This document shows, one piece after another, positions 11,185 to 23,073 of a stretch of DNA of 64,000 nucleotides. The DNA is from Hordeum vulgare subsp. vulgare. Lineage: Eukaryota; Streptophyta; Magnoliopsida; Poales; Poaceae. A program made the position numbers and the translations under genes. The stretch covers positions 323,899,186 through 323,963,185 of the forward strand of contig NC_058520.1 of the NCBI RefSeq assembly GCF_904849725.1, read 5' to 3'. The notes below the pieces were generated by a model. That model was given only the letters and a program-made list of their open reading frames with translations, searched no databases and was not told where the DNA came from. Each line of letters begins with the position of its first letter. The first letter of the stretch is position 1.

Positions 11185-12256
11185 TGTACTTGATTAGCAC
11201 AACCCGACTACAACGCTGGGCATGCATGTCCATACGGGCCCGATGTAGCAACCCCATCATCCCGGTAGCCATCTCACAAGAATGGATATCGTTACAAGTA
11301 CATGTACAGAAGAGATGAGTAGATGGAATTGGCTTACACTCGCCACAAGCTACATCATGAACAACAAAATACAACAATATATTCAATCACCATGTAGAAG
11401 AGCAGGGTCTGACTGCTTAAGAAAACAAATGATAAAAGAACGACGTCCATCCTTGCTATCCCAGGCTGCCGGCCTGGAACCCATCCTAGATCGATGATGA
11501 TTTAGAAGAAGAATAAACTCCAAATAACATAATCATCACATTCACGTCAATGTATCACTTAAATTGTACCTGCAACTGTAGTTGTAGTAATTTGTGAGGC
11601 ATAAGGACTCATCAATCTCATTTCTAAAGGTATCAAGACTAGCAAAGCTCAATGAGTGAGGTATAGTCAAGTCGTGAGGCTGTAGCGAGTGACTAAGCAT
11701 TTATTTGGGGATGATCTACGCATAATCGAACGTGAACTACTAATGATCAAATGAATGATCCTGAACACCTACTTACGTTAGCCATAACCCCACCGTGTCC
11801 TCTTCCGGATAGAGAACTCACGAGAAGAGACAATCACGGCTACACACACAGTTGGCATATTTTAATTAAGTTTACGTCAAGTTATCTAGAACCGGATGTT
11901 AAACAAAGTTTCCAAGTTTTCCACATAACCGTGGGCAAAGCTTTCCAAAAGATTTAACCCTACACGGGTGCTCCAACTAGTCCATCACAAACTACCACAC
12001 GATGCGTTGGAAACCTTGACTACAGAAAACCCATGATCTCCTCGGGTTCTTGGTGCAGAACCTCAACCTCGAGATAGCCCCAAAGTATCCTCGGAATCCC
12101 TCGCACAAGACGCTCGAGAAAGGTAAAACAAGTCCATCAAGGCCGCCCAGCATGTCCATGATCCCGATAGGAGCCGCATATCTCGTTGTCAGGATACGAC
12201 GGATAAGCTACGCGTACGGGTGCCTGATAGAAATCACCCAAGTTCCCGTCGGTTGG
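11185..12256. repeat. Unidentified repeat, left half (target of the BARE insertion)
   Basis: No coding frame is recognised. Its right end abuts the BARE-type 5' LTR, and 12252-12256 (GTTGG) is duplicated at 21144-21148, so it continues directly at 21149. Phrases such as 'aaccggatgttaaacaaagtttccaagttttccacataaccg' looked familiar as Triticeae repeat sequence, but I cannot name the family. Confidence 0.5.
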
Positions 12257-14076
12257 TGTTGGAATTATGCCTTAGAGGCAATGATAAATAAGTTATTATT
12301 ATAATTCCTATATCAAGATAATCGTTTATTGTCCATGCTATAATTGTATTGAATGAAGACTTAGATGCATGTGTGGATACATAGACAAAACACTGTCCCT
12401 AGCAAGCCTATAGTTGGCTAGCCAGTTGATCAAGGATAGTCAGGGTCTTCTGACTACGTACAAGGTGTTGTTGCTTGACAACTGGATCACGTCATTGGGA
12501 GAATCATGTGATGGACTAGACCCAAACTAATAGACGTAGCATGTTGATTGTGTCATTTTTTTGCTACTGTTTTCTGCGTGTCAAGTATTTATTCCTATGA
12601 CCATGAGATCATATAACTCACCGACACCGGAGGAATGCTTTGTGTGTATCAAATGTCGCAACATAACTGGGTGATTATAAAGATGCTCTACAGGTATTTC
12701 CGAAGGTGTTCGTTGAGTTAGTATGGATCAAGACTGGGATTTGTCACTCCGTGTGACGGAGAGGTATCTCGGGACCCACTCGGTAATACAACATCACACA
12801 CAAGCCTTGCAAGCAATGTGACTTAGTGTAAGTTGTGGGATCTTGTATTACGGAACGAGTAAATAGACTTGCCGGTAAACGAGATTGAAATAGGTATGCG
12901 GATACGAACGATCGAATCTCGGGCAAGTAACATACCGAAGGACAAAGGGAATGACATACGGGATTATATGAATCCTTGGCACTGAGGTTCAAACGATAAG
13001 ATCTTCGTAGAATATGTAGGATCCAATATGGGCATCCAGGTCCCGCTATTGGATATTGACCGAGGAGTCCCTCGGGTCATGTCTACATAGTTCTCGAACC
13101 CGCAGGGTGTGCACACTTAAGGTTCGACGTTGTTTTATGCGTATTGGAGTTATATGGTTGGTTACCGAATGTTGTTCGGAGTCCCAGATGAGATCACAAA
13201 CGTCACGAGGGTTTTTGGAATGGTCCCGAAGATTGATATATAGGATGACCTCATTTGATTACCGCAAGCTTTTCGGAATTACCGGAAATGTACCGGAAAT
13301 GACGAATGGGTTCGGGATGTTCACCGGGGGGGGGGGGGGCAGCCCACCCGGGGAATCCCATAGGCCTTAGGGGTGCCTCACCAGCCCTTAGTGGGCTGGT
13401 GGGCAAGCCCAAGAAGGCCCCTGCGCAGGAGATAAGAAAATCAAAGAGAAAAAAGGGGAAGTGGGAAGGAAGGGAAGGACTCCACCTTCCAATCCTAGTT
13501 GGACTAGGATTGGAGGAGGAATCCTCCTCCCCCCCCTTCGGCTGCCCCCCTTGGGGCTCCTTGAGCCTCAATGCATGGCCCCTCCCCTCCCACCTATATA
13601 TACGAAGGTTTTAGGCCTGATTTGAGACAACTTTTCCGCGGCAGCCCGACCACATACCTCCACGGTTTTTCCTCTAGATCGCGTTTCTGCGGAGTTCAGG
13701 CAGAGCCCTGCTGATATTAGATCACCACCAACCTCCGGAGCACCGTCACACTGCCGGAGAACTCATCTACCTCTCCGTCTCTCTTGCTGGATCAAGAAGG
13801 CCGAGATGATCGTCGAGCTGTACGTGTGCTGAACGCGGAGGTGCCATCCGTTCGGCACTAGATTGGAGCGGATCATGGGACGGATCGCGGGACGGTTCAT
13901 GGGGCGGATCGAGGGACGTGCGGACGTTCCACTACATCAACCGCGTTTATTAACTCTTCTGCTGTGCGATCTACAAGGGTACGTAGATCTAAAATCCCCC
14001 TCGTAGATGGACATCACCATGATAGGTCTTCGTGCGCGTAGGAAATTTTTTGTTTCCCATGCGATGTTCCCCACCA
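12257..14076 (+). repeat. 5' LTR of the BARE-type element (1820 bp)
   Basis: It starts TGTTGGAATTATGCCTTAG and ends CGATGTTCCCCACCA; the terminal CACCA differs from the CAACA of the 3' LTR. It contains a run of 14 G at 13326-13339 and a TATATATA box. The first 120 bp differ from the 3' LTR at roughly ten places, but most of the remainder is nearly identical. Confidence 0.97.
13594..13602 (+). promoter_or_regulatory. TATA box of the BARE-type 5' LTR
   Basis: CTATATATA within CCCACCTATATATACGAAGG. This is the position of the known BARE-1 LTR core promoter, upstream of the GATTTGAGACAAC stretch. Confidence 0.8.
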
Positions 14077-14077
14077 G

Positions 14078-14092
14078 TGGCATCATGATCTA
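14078..14092 (+). promoter_or_regulatory. Primer-binding site of the BARE-type element
   Basis: TGGCATCATGATCTA follows the 5' LTR by one base. It is a variant of the initiator-methionine tRNA complement (TGGTATCAGAGC) used by copia elements. The minus-strand Angela copies in this window carry TGGCATCATGAGC at the same place, so the variant is typical of the family. Confidence 0.75.
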
Positions 14093-15329
14093 GGTTCATG
14101 CGTAGACGTCATCTCGAGTAGAACACACAATTTTTTGTGGGCGGTGATGTGCGATTTACTGCCCTCCATAGTCTTTTCTTGATTCCACGGTATTGTTGGA
14201 TCGAAGCGGCTCAGACCGACATTACTCGTACGCTTACGAGAGATTGGTTTCATCGCTTCGAGTAACCCCGTTGCTCAAAGATGACTGGTGAGTGTCGGTT
14301 TCTCCAACTTTAGTTGAATCGGATTTGACCGAGGAGGTCCTTGGATGAGGTTAAATAGCAATTCATATATCTCCGTTGTGGTGTTTGCGTAAGTAAGATG
14401 CGATCCTACTAGATACCCATGGTCACCACGTAAAACATGCAACAACAATTAGAGGACGTCTAACTTGTTTTTGCAGGGTATGCTTGTCATGTGATATGGC
14501 CGACGATGTGATGTGATATATTGGATGTATGAGATGATCATGTTGTAATAGTTAATATCGACTTGCACGTCGATGGTACGGCAACCGGCAGGAGCCATAG
14601 GGTTGTCTTAAAACTAACGTTTGTGCTTGCAGATGCGTTTACTATGTTGCTAGGATGTAGCTTTAGTAGTAATAGCATGAGTAGCACGACAACCCCGATG
14701 GCGACACGTTGATGGAGATCATGGTGTGGCACCGGTGACAAGAAGATCGTGTCGGTGCTTTGGTGATGGAGATCAAGAAGCACGTGATGATGGCCATATC
14801 ATGTCACTTATGAATTGCATGTGATGTTAATCCTTTTATGCACCTTATTTTGCTTAGAACGACGGTAGCATTATGAGGTGATCTCTCACTAAAATTTCAA
14901 GACGAAATTGTGTTCTCCCCGACTGTGCACCGTTGCTACAGTTTGTTGTTTCGGGACACCACGTGATGATCAGGTGTGATAGACTCAACGTTCACATACA
15001 ACAGGTGCAAAACAGTTGCACACGCGGAACACTCGGGTTAAGGTTGATGAGCCTAGCATGTGCAGACATGGCCTCGGAACACATGAGACCGAAAGGTAGA
15101 TCATGAATCATATAGTTGATATGATTAGCATAGGGATGCTTACCAGTGAAACTATCCTCAACTCACGTGATGATCGGACTTGAGCTAGGAGAATTGGATC
15201 ATGAACCACTCAAATGACTAGAGAGATGTACTTTTTGAGTGGGAGTTTAGCAAGTAATTTGATTAAGTTAAACTCTAATTATCTTGAACATAGTCTAAGT
15301 CCACTTTGAATATATTTGTGTTGTAGATC
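14093..15329 (+). other. Untranslated leader of the BARE-type element
   Basis: Non-coding sequence of 1.2 kb lies between the primer site and the gag start. The same leader, on the other strand, is recognisable at 22178-23073 and about 37870-39042, sharing phrases such as GTGTTCTCCCCGACTGTGCA. A long leader before gag is normal for BARE-1, where packaging and dimerisation signals are expected. Confidence 0.8.
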
Positions 15330-17522
15330 ATGGCTCACGCGACAGTCACCCTGAATTTTAATACATTCCTAGAGAAAGCTAAGTTGAAAGATGATGGAAG
15401 CAACTTTGTAGACTGGGCTTGTAATCTTAAGTTGCTCGTGCAAGCTCGGAAGAAGGATTATGTCCTTAATGCTGCGCTAGGAGATGAACCACCCGCTACG
15501 GCTGACCAAGATGTTAAGAACGCTTGGTTAACACATAAGGAGGACTACTCAGTAGTTCAATGTGCAGTCTTGTATGGCTTAGAGCCGGGACTTCAACGTC
15601 GCTTTGAGTGTCATGGAGCATATGAGATGTTCCAGGAGTTGAAGTTTATCTTTCAGAAGAACGCCCGGATCGAGAGGTATGAGATCTCCGATAAATTCTA
15701 TGCTTGCAAGATGGAAGAGAATTCGTACGTCAGTGAACATGTGCTCAAAATGTCTGGGTACTCAAACCGTCTAGCTGAGCTCGGGATAGAACTCCCGCAA
15801 GAGGCTATCACTGACAAAATTCTTCAATCACTGTCGCCAAGCTATAAGGGCTTTGTGTTGAACTACAACATGCAAGGGATGAACAAGTCACCCGGCGAGT
15901 TGTTCGCGATGCTGAAAGTCGCAGAGTCAGAACTCTGTAAAGAGCATCAAGTGTTGATGGTGAATAAGACCACCAGTTTCAAGAGAAACGGCAAAGGAAA
16001 GAAGGGTAATTCTAAGAAGAGCGACAAGCCTGTTGCCAATCCGACGAAGAAACCCAAAGCTGGACCTAAGCCTGAAACAGAGTGCTATTATTGCAAGGGT
16101 ATGGGTCATTGGAAGCGCAACTGCCCCAAGTATCTGGCAGATAAGAAGGCGGCCAAAGAAAAATCATGTATATTTGATATACATGTTATTGATGTGTACT
16201 TAACCAGCTCTCGTAGTAGTGCCTGGGTATTCGATACCGGTTCTGTTGCTCATATTTGCAAATCGAAACAGGAACTATGGAATAAGCGAAGGCTGGCAAA
16301 GGATGAAGTGACGATGCGCGTGGGAAATGGTTCCAAGGTTGATGCAATCGCCGTCGACACAGTTTCACTTCAGTTACCATCAGGATTAGTTATGGACTTG
16401 AATAATTGTTATTTAGTGCCTGCGTTAAGCATGAACATTATATCTGGATCTTGTTTATTGCGAGACGGTTACTCGTTTAAGTCAGAGAATAATGGTTGTT
16501 CTATTTCTATGAGTAATATCTTTTATGGTCATGCACCCATTGTGAGAGGATTGTTCATATTGAATCTTGATAGTGATAATACACATATACATAACATTGA
16601 GACCAAAAGAGTTAGAGTTAACCATGATAGCGCCATGTTTTTGTGGCACTACCGCTTAGGTCATATTGGCGTAAAGCGCATGAAGAAACTCCATGCCGAT
16701 GGACTTTTGGAGTCACTTGACTTTGATTCACTTGACACGTGCGAACCATGCCTCATGGGCAAGATGACTAAAACTTTGTTCTCTAGAACAATGCAGCGTG
16801 CAAGTGACTTTTTGGAAATCATACATACCGATGTGTGTGGTCCGATGAGCGTGGAGGCACGTGGCGGATATCGTTATTTTCTCACCTTCACTGACGATTT
16901 GAGTAGATATGGTTATGTCTACTTGATGAAGAACAAGTCTGAAACATTTGAAAAGTTTAAGAAATTTCAGAGTGAAGTTGAAAATCATCGTAACAAGAAG
17001 ATCAAGTTCCTACGATCTAATCGTGGGGGTGAATATCTGAGTTTCAAGTTTGGTGCTCACTTAAGACAATGTGGAATTGTTTCACAGTTGCCACCGCCTG
17101 GAACACCACAGCGTAATGGTGTGTCCAAAGGTCGTAATCGTACTTTATTGGAGATGGTGCGATCTATGATGTCTCTTACCGATTTGCTGTTATCATTTTG
17201 GGGTTATGCATTAGAAACAACTGCATTCACTTTAAATAGGGCACCATCAAAATCCGTTGAGACGACACCATATGAACTGTGGTCTGGCAAAAGACCAAAG
17301 TTGTCGTTTCTTAAAGTTTGGGGATGTGATGCTTATGTCAAAAAGCTTCAGCCTGAAAAGCTGGAACCCAAAGCAGAAAAGTGCATCTTCATAGGTTACC
17401 CAAAAGAGACAGTTGGGTATACCTTCTATCTCAAATCCGAGGGCAAAGTGTTTGTTGCTAAGAACGGAGCTTTTCTCGAGAAGGAGTTTCAATCGAGAGA
17501 ATTGAGTGGGAGGAAGATATAA
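15330..17522 (+). pseudogene. BARE-type gag, protease and integrase (5' part of polyprotein)
   Basis: The ATG at 15330 opens 730 codons. Gag (UBN2-type capsid) occupies about residues 1-245. The zinc knuckle CYYCKGMGHWKRNC starts at Cys252. The protease DTG triad is at 302-304. GAG-pre-integrase WHYRLGH lies near 440, and zinc ligands CEPC near 472. The integrase core starts at Asp501 (HTDVCG). The second and third catalytic positions are Asn564 (RSNRGGEY) and Lys600 (NGVSKGRN) instead of Asp and Glu; their spacing of 35 intervening residues confirms they are the DD35E sites. The frame ends at TAA 17520-17522, but the same frame stays open beyond it, so this is a nonsense mutation. Gag would build virus-like particles in the cytoplasm and integrase would act in the nucleus; this integrase should be inactive. 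Confidence 0.95.
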
Positions 17523-18416
17523 CTTGATGAGGTTGTCGAACCTCTCATCCCTCTAGATGGTGGCGCAGGGCAAGTCAAAACCCCTGTCGCTACGACGCCG
17601 GTTGAGGAGGCAGTTAATGATGATGATCACGAAACTCCAGATCAAGTTCCGGTCGAACCTCGCAGGTCGACGAGACTGCGTACTACTCCAGAGTGGTACG
17701 GTAATCCCGTCTTATCAATAATGTTGTTGGACAACAATGAGCCTGCGAATTATGAAGAAGCAATGGTAGGCCCGGATTGCAACAAATGGCTGGAGGCCAT
17801 GAAGTCCGAGATAGGATCCATGTATGAAAACAAAGTGTGGACTTTGGAAGTACTACCTGAGGGCCGCAAGGCTATTCAGAACAAATGGATCTTTAAGAAG
17901 AAGACGGACGCTGACGGTAATGTGACCGTTTATAAAGCTCGACTTGTGGCAAAGGGTTTTTCACAAGTTCAAGGAGTTGACTACGATGAGACGTTCTCAC
18001 CCGTAGCGATGCTTAAGTCCGTCAGAATCATGTTAGCAATAGCTGCATTTTTCGATTATGAAATCTGGCAGATGGATGTCAAAACGGCGTTCCTTAATAG
18101 TTTCCTTAAGAAAGAGTTGTATATGATGCAACCCGAAGGTTTTGTCAATCCTAAAAATGCTAACAAAGTGTGCAAGCTCCAGCGATCCATTTATGGACTC
18201 GTGCAAGCATCTCGGAGTGGGAATAAACGCTTTGATGAGGTGATCAAAGCATTTGGGTTTATACAAGTGGTTGGAGAATCTTGTATTTACAAGAAAGTGA
18301 GTGGGAGCTCTGTGGCGTTTCTAATATTATATGTGGATGACATATTGCTGATTGGAAACAACGTGGAGTTTTTGGAGAGCATAAAGGATTACTTGAATAA
18401 ACATTCTAGGCATTAA
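17523..18416 (+). pseudogene. BARE-type reverse transcriptase domain after the premature stop
   Basis: This continues in the same frame as the preceding part. It begins with the acidic linker between integrase and reverse transcriptase and then reads WLEAMKSEI, NKWIFKKKTDADG, YKARLVAKGFSQ, QMDVKTAFLN and the catalytic YVDD (18330-18341) followed by ILLIGN. The active-site aspartates are intact. The frame stops at TAA 18414-18416, just after a deletion near 18400 that removes the conserved stretch between DYL and ILG (about a dozen residues) and shifts the frame. In the family this domain copies element RNA into cDNA inside virus-like particles. Confidence 0.93.
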
Positions 18417-19278
18417 GATCTATAGGGATAGATCGAAACGCCTGATAGGACTTTCACAGAGTACATACCTTGATAAAGTTTTGAAGAGGTTCAAAATGGA
18501 ACAGTCCAAGAAGGGGTTCTTGCCAGTTTTACAAGGTACGAGATTGAGTAAGACTCAGTGCCCAACAACTAATAAAGATAGAGAGCATATGCGCACCGTC
18601 CCTTATGCTTCAGCCATAGGTTCTATCATGTACGCAATGTTGTGCACTAGACCGGACGTTAGCCTGGCCATAAGTATGGCAGGCAGGTTCCAGAGTAATC
18701 CAGCAGTGGATCACTGGACGGCGGTCAAGAATATCCTGAAGTACCTGAAAAGGACTAAGGAGATGTTTCTCGTGTATGGAGGTGACGAAGAGCTCACTGT
18801 AAAAGGTTATGTCGATGCAAGCTTTGACACAGATCCAGACGACTCTAAGTCGCAGACTGGATACTTATTTATTCTTAATGGGGGTGCGGTAAGCTGGTGC
18901 AGTTCCAAGCAAAGCGTCGTAGCTGATTCTACATGTGAAGCGGAGTACATGGCTGCATCGGAGGCGGCTAAGGAGGGTGTCTGGATGAAGCAGTTCATGA
19001 CGGATCTTGGAGTGGTGCCAAGTGCACTAAATCCAATAACCCTGTTTTGTGACAACACGGGTGCCATTGCCTTAGCAAAGGAACCATGGTTTCACAAGAA
19101 GACCCGACACATCAAACGACGCTTCAACCTCATCCGCGACTACGTCGAAGGGGAGGACGTAAATATATGCAAAGTGCACACGGATCTGAATGTAGCAGAC
19201 CCGCTGACTAAACCTCTTCCACGGGCAAAGCATGATCAACACCAGAACTGTATGGGTGTTAGATTTATTACAATGTAA
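18403..19278 (+). pseudogene. BARE-type RNase H and C-terminus, shifted frame
   Basis: This is read in the +1 frame relative to the preceding part: from ILGIKIY near 18403, through YLDKVLKRFKMEQ, the connection segment (SAIGSIMYAMLCTRPD) and RNase H motifs GYVDASFD, SKSQTGYLF, CEAEYMAASEAAKE and DNTGAIALAKEP. It ends with TRHIKRRFNLIRDYV and ADPLTKPLPR, and stops at about 19276-19278. The Asp and Glu residues of RNase H are present. The purine tract and 3' LTR follow within 60 bp. It was once fused to the reverse transcriptase and now has no start of its own. Confidence 0.93.
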
Positions 19279-19317
19279 TTCGCATGGTGATGTGAGGGCT
19301 AGATTATTGACTCTAGT

Positions 19318-19330
19318 GCAAGTGGGAGAC
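19318..19330 (+). promoter_or_regulatory. Polypurine tract of the BARE-type element
   Basis: GCAAGTGGGAGAC abuts the TG of the 3' LTR and would prime plus-strand DNA synthesis. The minus-strand Angela copy has the exact counterpart at 34056-34068. Confidence 0.9.
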
Positions 19331-21143
19331 TGTTGGAATTATGCCCTAGAGGCAATGACAAATAAGTTAACAGTATAATTCCTGCATCAAGATAATCGTT
19401 TGTTATCCATGCTATAATTGTATTGAATGAAGACTAAGATGCATGTGTGGATACATAGACAAAACACTGTCCCTAGCAAGCCTCTAGTTGGCTAGCCAGT
19501 TGGTCAAGGATAGTCAGGGTCTTCTGACTATGTACAAGGTGTTGTTGCTTGATAACTGGATCACATCATTGGGAGAATCATGTGATGGACTAGACCCAAA
19601 CTAATAGACGTAACATGTTGATCGTGTCATTTTGTTGCTACTGTTTTCTGCGTGTCAAGTATTTATTCCTATGACCATGAGATCATATAACTCACTGGCA
19701 CGGGAGGAATGCTTTGTGTGTATCAATCGTCGCAACGTAACCGAGTGACTATAAAGATGCTCTAAAGGTATTTCCGAAGGTGTTCGTTGAGTTAGTATGG
19801 ATCAAGACTGGGATTTGTCACTCCGTGTGACGGAGAGGTATCTCGGGGCCCACTCGGTAATACAACATCACACACAAGCCTTGCAAGCAATGTGACTTAG
19901 TGTAAGTTGTGGGATCTTGTATTACGGAACGAGTAAAGAGACTTGCCGGTAAACAAGATTGAAATAGGTATGCGGATACTGACGATCGAATCTCGGGCAA
20001 GTAACATACCGAAGGACAAAGGGAATGACATACGGGATTATATGAATCCTTGGCACTGAGGTTCAAATGATAAGATCTTCGTAGAATATGTAGGATCCAA
20101 TATGGGCATCCATGTCTCGCTATTGTATATTGACCGAGGAGTCCCTCGGGTCATGTCTACATAGTTCTCGAACCCGCAGGGTCTGCACACTTAAGGTTCG
20201 ACGTTGTTTTATGCGTATTTGAGTTATATGGTTGGTTACTGAATGTTGTTCGGAGTCCCGGATGAGATCACAGACGTCATGAGGGTTTCCGGAATGGTCC
20301 GGCGACAAAGATTGATATATAGGATGACCTCATTTGATTACCGAAAGGTTTTCGGAATTACCGGGAATGACAAATGGGTTCCGGATGTTCACCGGGGGGG
20401 GGGGGGGGCAGCCCACCCCGGGGAAGCCCATAGGCCTTAGGGGTGCCTCACCATCCTTTAGTGGGCTGGTGGGCAAGCCCAAGAAGGTCCGTGCGCAGGA
20501 GATAAGAAAATCAAAGAGAAAAAAGGGGAAGTGGGAAGGAAGGGAAGGACTCCACCTTCCAATCCTAGTTGGACTAGGATTGGAGGAGGAATCTTCCTCT
20601 CCCTTCGGCCGCCCCCTTGGGGATCCTAGAGCCTCAAGGCAAGGCCCCTCCCCTCCCACCTATATATACGGAGGTTTCTAGGGCTGATTTGAGACAACTT
20701 TTCCACAGCAGCCCGACCACATACCTCCACGGTTTTTCCTCTAGATCGCGTTTCTGCGGAGTTCGGGAAGAGCCCTACTGAGATTAGATCACCACGAACC
20801 TCCCGAGCACCGTCACACTGCTGGAGAACTCATCTACCTCTTGGTCTCTCTTGCTGGATCAAGAAGGCCGAGATCATCGTCGAGCTGTACGTGTGCTGAA
20901 CGCGAAGGTGCCGTCCGTTGGACACTAGATCGGAGCGGATCGTGGGACGGATTGCGGGACGGTTCGCGGGGCGGATCGAGGGACGTGAGGACGTTCCACT
21001 ACATGAACCGCGTTTATTAATGCTTCTGCTGTGCGATCTACAAGGGTACGTAGATCTGAAATTCCCCTCGTAGATGGACATCACCATGATAGGTCTTCGT
21101 GCGCGTAGGAATTTTTTTGTTTCCCTTGCGACGTTCCCCAACA
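19331..21143 (+). repeat. 3' LTR of the BARE-type element (1813 bp)
   Basis: It starts TGTTGGAATTATGCCCTAG and ends CGACGTTCCCCAACA, followed by the duplicated GTTGG. It carries a run of 15 G at 20394-20408 and a TATATATA box at 20660-20668. Its near-identity with the 5' LTR marks it as the partner copy. Confidence 0.97.
20660..20668 (+). promoter_or_regulatory. TATA box of the BARE-type 3' LTR
   Basis: CTATATATA-type box within ACCTATATATACGGAGG, equivalent to that at 13594. If active it would drive read-through transcription to the right. Confidence 0.7.
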
Positions 21144-21148
21144 GTTGG

Positions 21149-22177
21149 CCCCGCACAGTGATCTGGTTAGGACTAGCACCATCAACACTGGTCCTCCCTG
21201 TATTATGTTGAATTACTCCTCGGGTAGCGTAACTCCCTATGCGACAATTATTATCAGTATTATTATGTTGGGAAAATGTAGTACCAATGTTGGGCCTTGC
21301 CAGAAGAGTTTTATCCCAAAACGAAAATCTAGGGGCCCTCATAACAACCCAAACATGTTAAGAGCGTTCAATTATGGAACATAACACCGGTAGACGAAGC
21401 TAAGGGGGCAAACATGGAACAAAACACCAGGCTAGAAGGCCAAGCCTTCCACCTTTTACCAAGTATATAGGTGCATTAAATTAAATAGCAATTATATGGT
21501 GATATAACATGGAACCCATGTTATCACATGGAAGCAACTGCACCTGCAACTAGCAACGCTATAAGAAGGCCGAGCAAGCGGTAACATAGCCAAACAGTGG
21601 GTTGCTAGGTTGTGGAAAGGTTAGAGGCTTTTAATGGAAATGTTGGGAGGCTGTCATTTAAGTGGTAGGCAGCGGGACATAGAGAAATAAAGGAGACAAA
21701 TAGCATGGCACTGATAGTAATGGTATCTAGGGAAATGGTGATCTTGCCTGTGATCCTGCTTGCAAGAAGAACAATTCCATGAAGTACACGAACAAACGTA
21801 GTCGAACGAATCCTCACAATGTGACACACTTGCGGAATTGTATCAAGAAGAAGCAATCCGGAACAACAATTAACACTTATGCACGACATGATGCACAATC
21901 ATATATGATGCATGCCCTCTTCAATTATGCAAGGCATAGCAAGGCACAACAATTAATACTACACATTAAATGAAGCTCAATATGCAATTTATTGCATATT
22001 GACGAAACTCCATATTAAATTATTTATTTCACTCATGTTCAGGTACACGACAATATTAAATGTTATTAAACATGACAAGAGGTGAAGATAAAAAAACAAT
22101 ACACTAGATAGGCATTTTCAATGAGGTCGGAAACAACTTATAACATCTCCGAAATGACCCCATATGTTAATTTCAAA
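21149..22177. repeat. Unidentified repeat, right half
   Basis: This continues the sequence interrupted at 12256: removing the BARE element and one GTTGG copy joins the halves. It is AT-rich, without supported coding sequence, and ends where Angela leader sequence begins at about 22178. 'atgcaatttattgcatat' near 21980 is a small perfect palindrome-like motif. Confidence 0.5.
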
Positions 22178-23073
22178 ACGTGGTGTCTCGAAATGACGAA
22201 CTGTTGCAACGGTGCATAGTCGGGGAGAACACAATTTCGTCATGAAATTTTACACCTTATAATGCTACCGTCGTTCTAAGCAAAATAAGGTGCATAAAAG
22301 GATTAACATCACATGCAATTCATAAGTGACATGCTATGGCCATCATCTTATCCTTCTTGATCTCCATCACTTAAGCACCGACATGATCTTCTTGTCACCA
22401 GCGCCACACCATGATCTCCATCATCATGATCTCCATCAACGTGTCGTCATCGAGGTTGTCGTGCTATCTATGACATTGCTACTAAAGCTACGATCTAGCA
22501 ATATAGTAAACGCATCTGCAAACACAAACCTTAGTTTAAAGACAACAATATGGCTCCTCCCGGTTGCCGTAGCATCGACGTGCAAGTCGATATTAACTAT
22601 TACAACATGATCATCTCATACATCCAATATATTACATCACGTCATTGGCCATATCATATCACAAGCATACCTTGCAAAAACAAGTTAGACGTCCTCTAAT
22701 TTGTTGTTGCATGTTTTACGTGGCTGCTATGGGTATCTAGTATGATCGTATCCTACTTACGCAAAAACCACAACGGAGATGTGCAAATTGCTATTTAACC
22801 TCTCCAAGGACCGCCTCGTTCAAAACCAATTCAACTAAATTTGAAGAAACAGGCACCCGCCAGTCATCTTTATGCAACGAGGTTGCATGTCAATCGATGA
22901 AACCAGTCTCTCGTAAGCGTACGAGTTATGTCGGTCCGGGCCGCTTCAATCCAACAATACCGCCTAATCTAGAAAAGACTAAGGAGGGCAGCAAATCGAA
23001 CATCACCGTCCACAAAACCTTTTGTGTTCTACTCGAGATAACATCTACGCATGAACCGAGCTCATGATGCCAC
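22178..23073 (-). other. Leader and primer-binding site of the old Angela element
   Basis: This is the reverse complement of the leader type at 14077-15000, including the GTGTTCTCCCCGACTATGCAC phrase. The primer site, read on the minus strand as TGGCATCATGAGC, lies at 23060-23072. The left end breaks off within the leader, so gag and pol of this element are absent. Confidence 0.8.

Larger units (their letters stand above)
12257..21143 (+). mobile_element. Full-length BARE-1/WIS/Angela-type copia retrotransposon
   Basis: Two direct LTRs (12257-14076 and 19331-21143) bound an interior with a primer site, leader, gag, zinc knuckle, protease, integrase, reverse transcriptase, RNase H and purine tract in copia order. 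The 5-bp flanks GTTGG (12252-12256 and 21144-21148) are a perfect target duplication. Total length is 8887 bp, normal for this family. The single-polyprotein gene is disabled by a nonsense codon, a frameshifting deletion and two integrase active-site substitutions. The copy is therefore not autonomous now, although it was a real insertion. Confidence 0.97.

Noticed and set aside
12257..12992. Repeated small frames (for example 12744-12992, 19818-20066, 33323-33571) with near-identical products
   Set aside because: They are the same stretch of Angela/BARE LTR seen in each LTR copy, on the strand opposite to transcription, and not a gene family.
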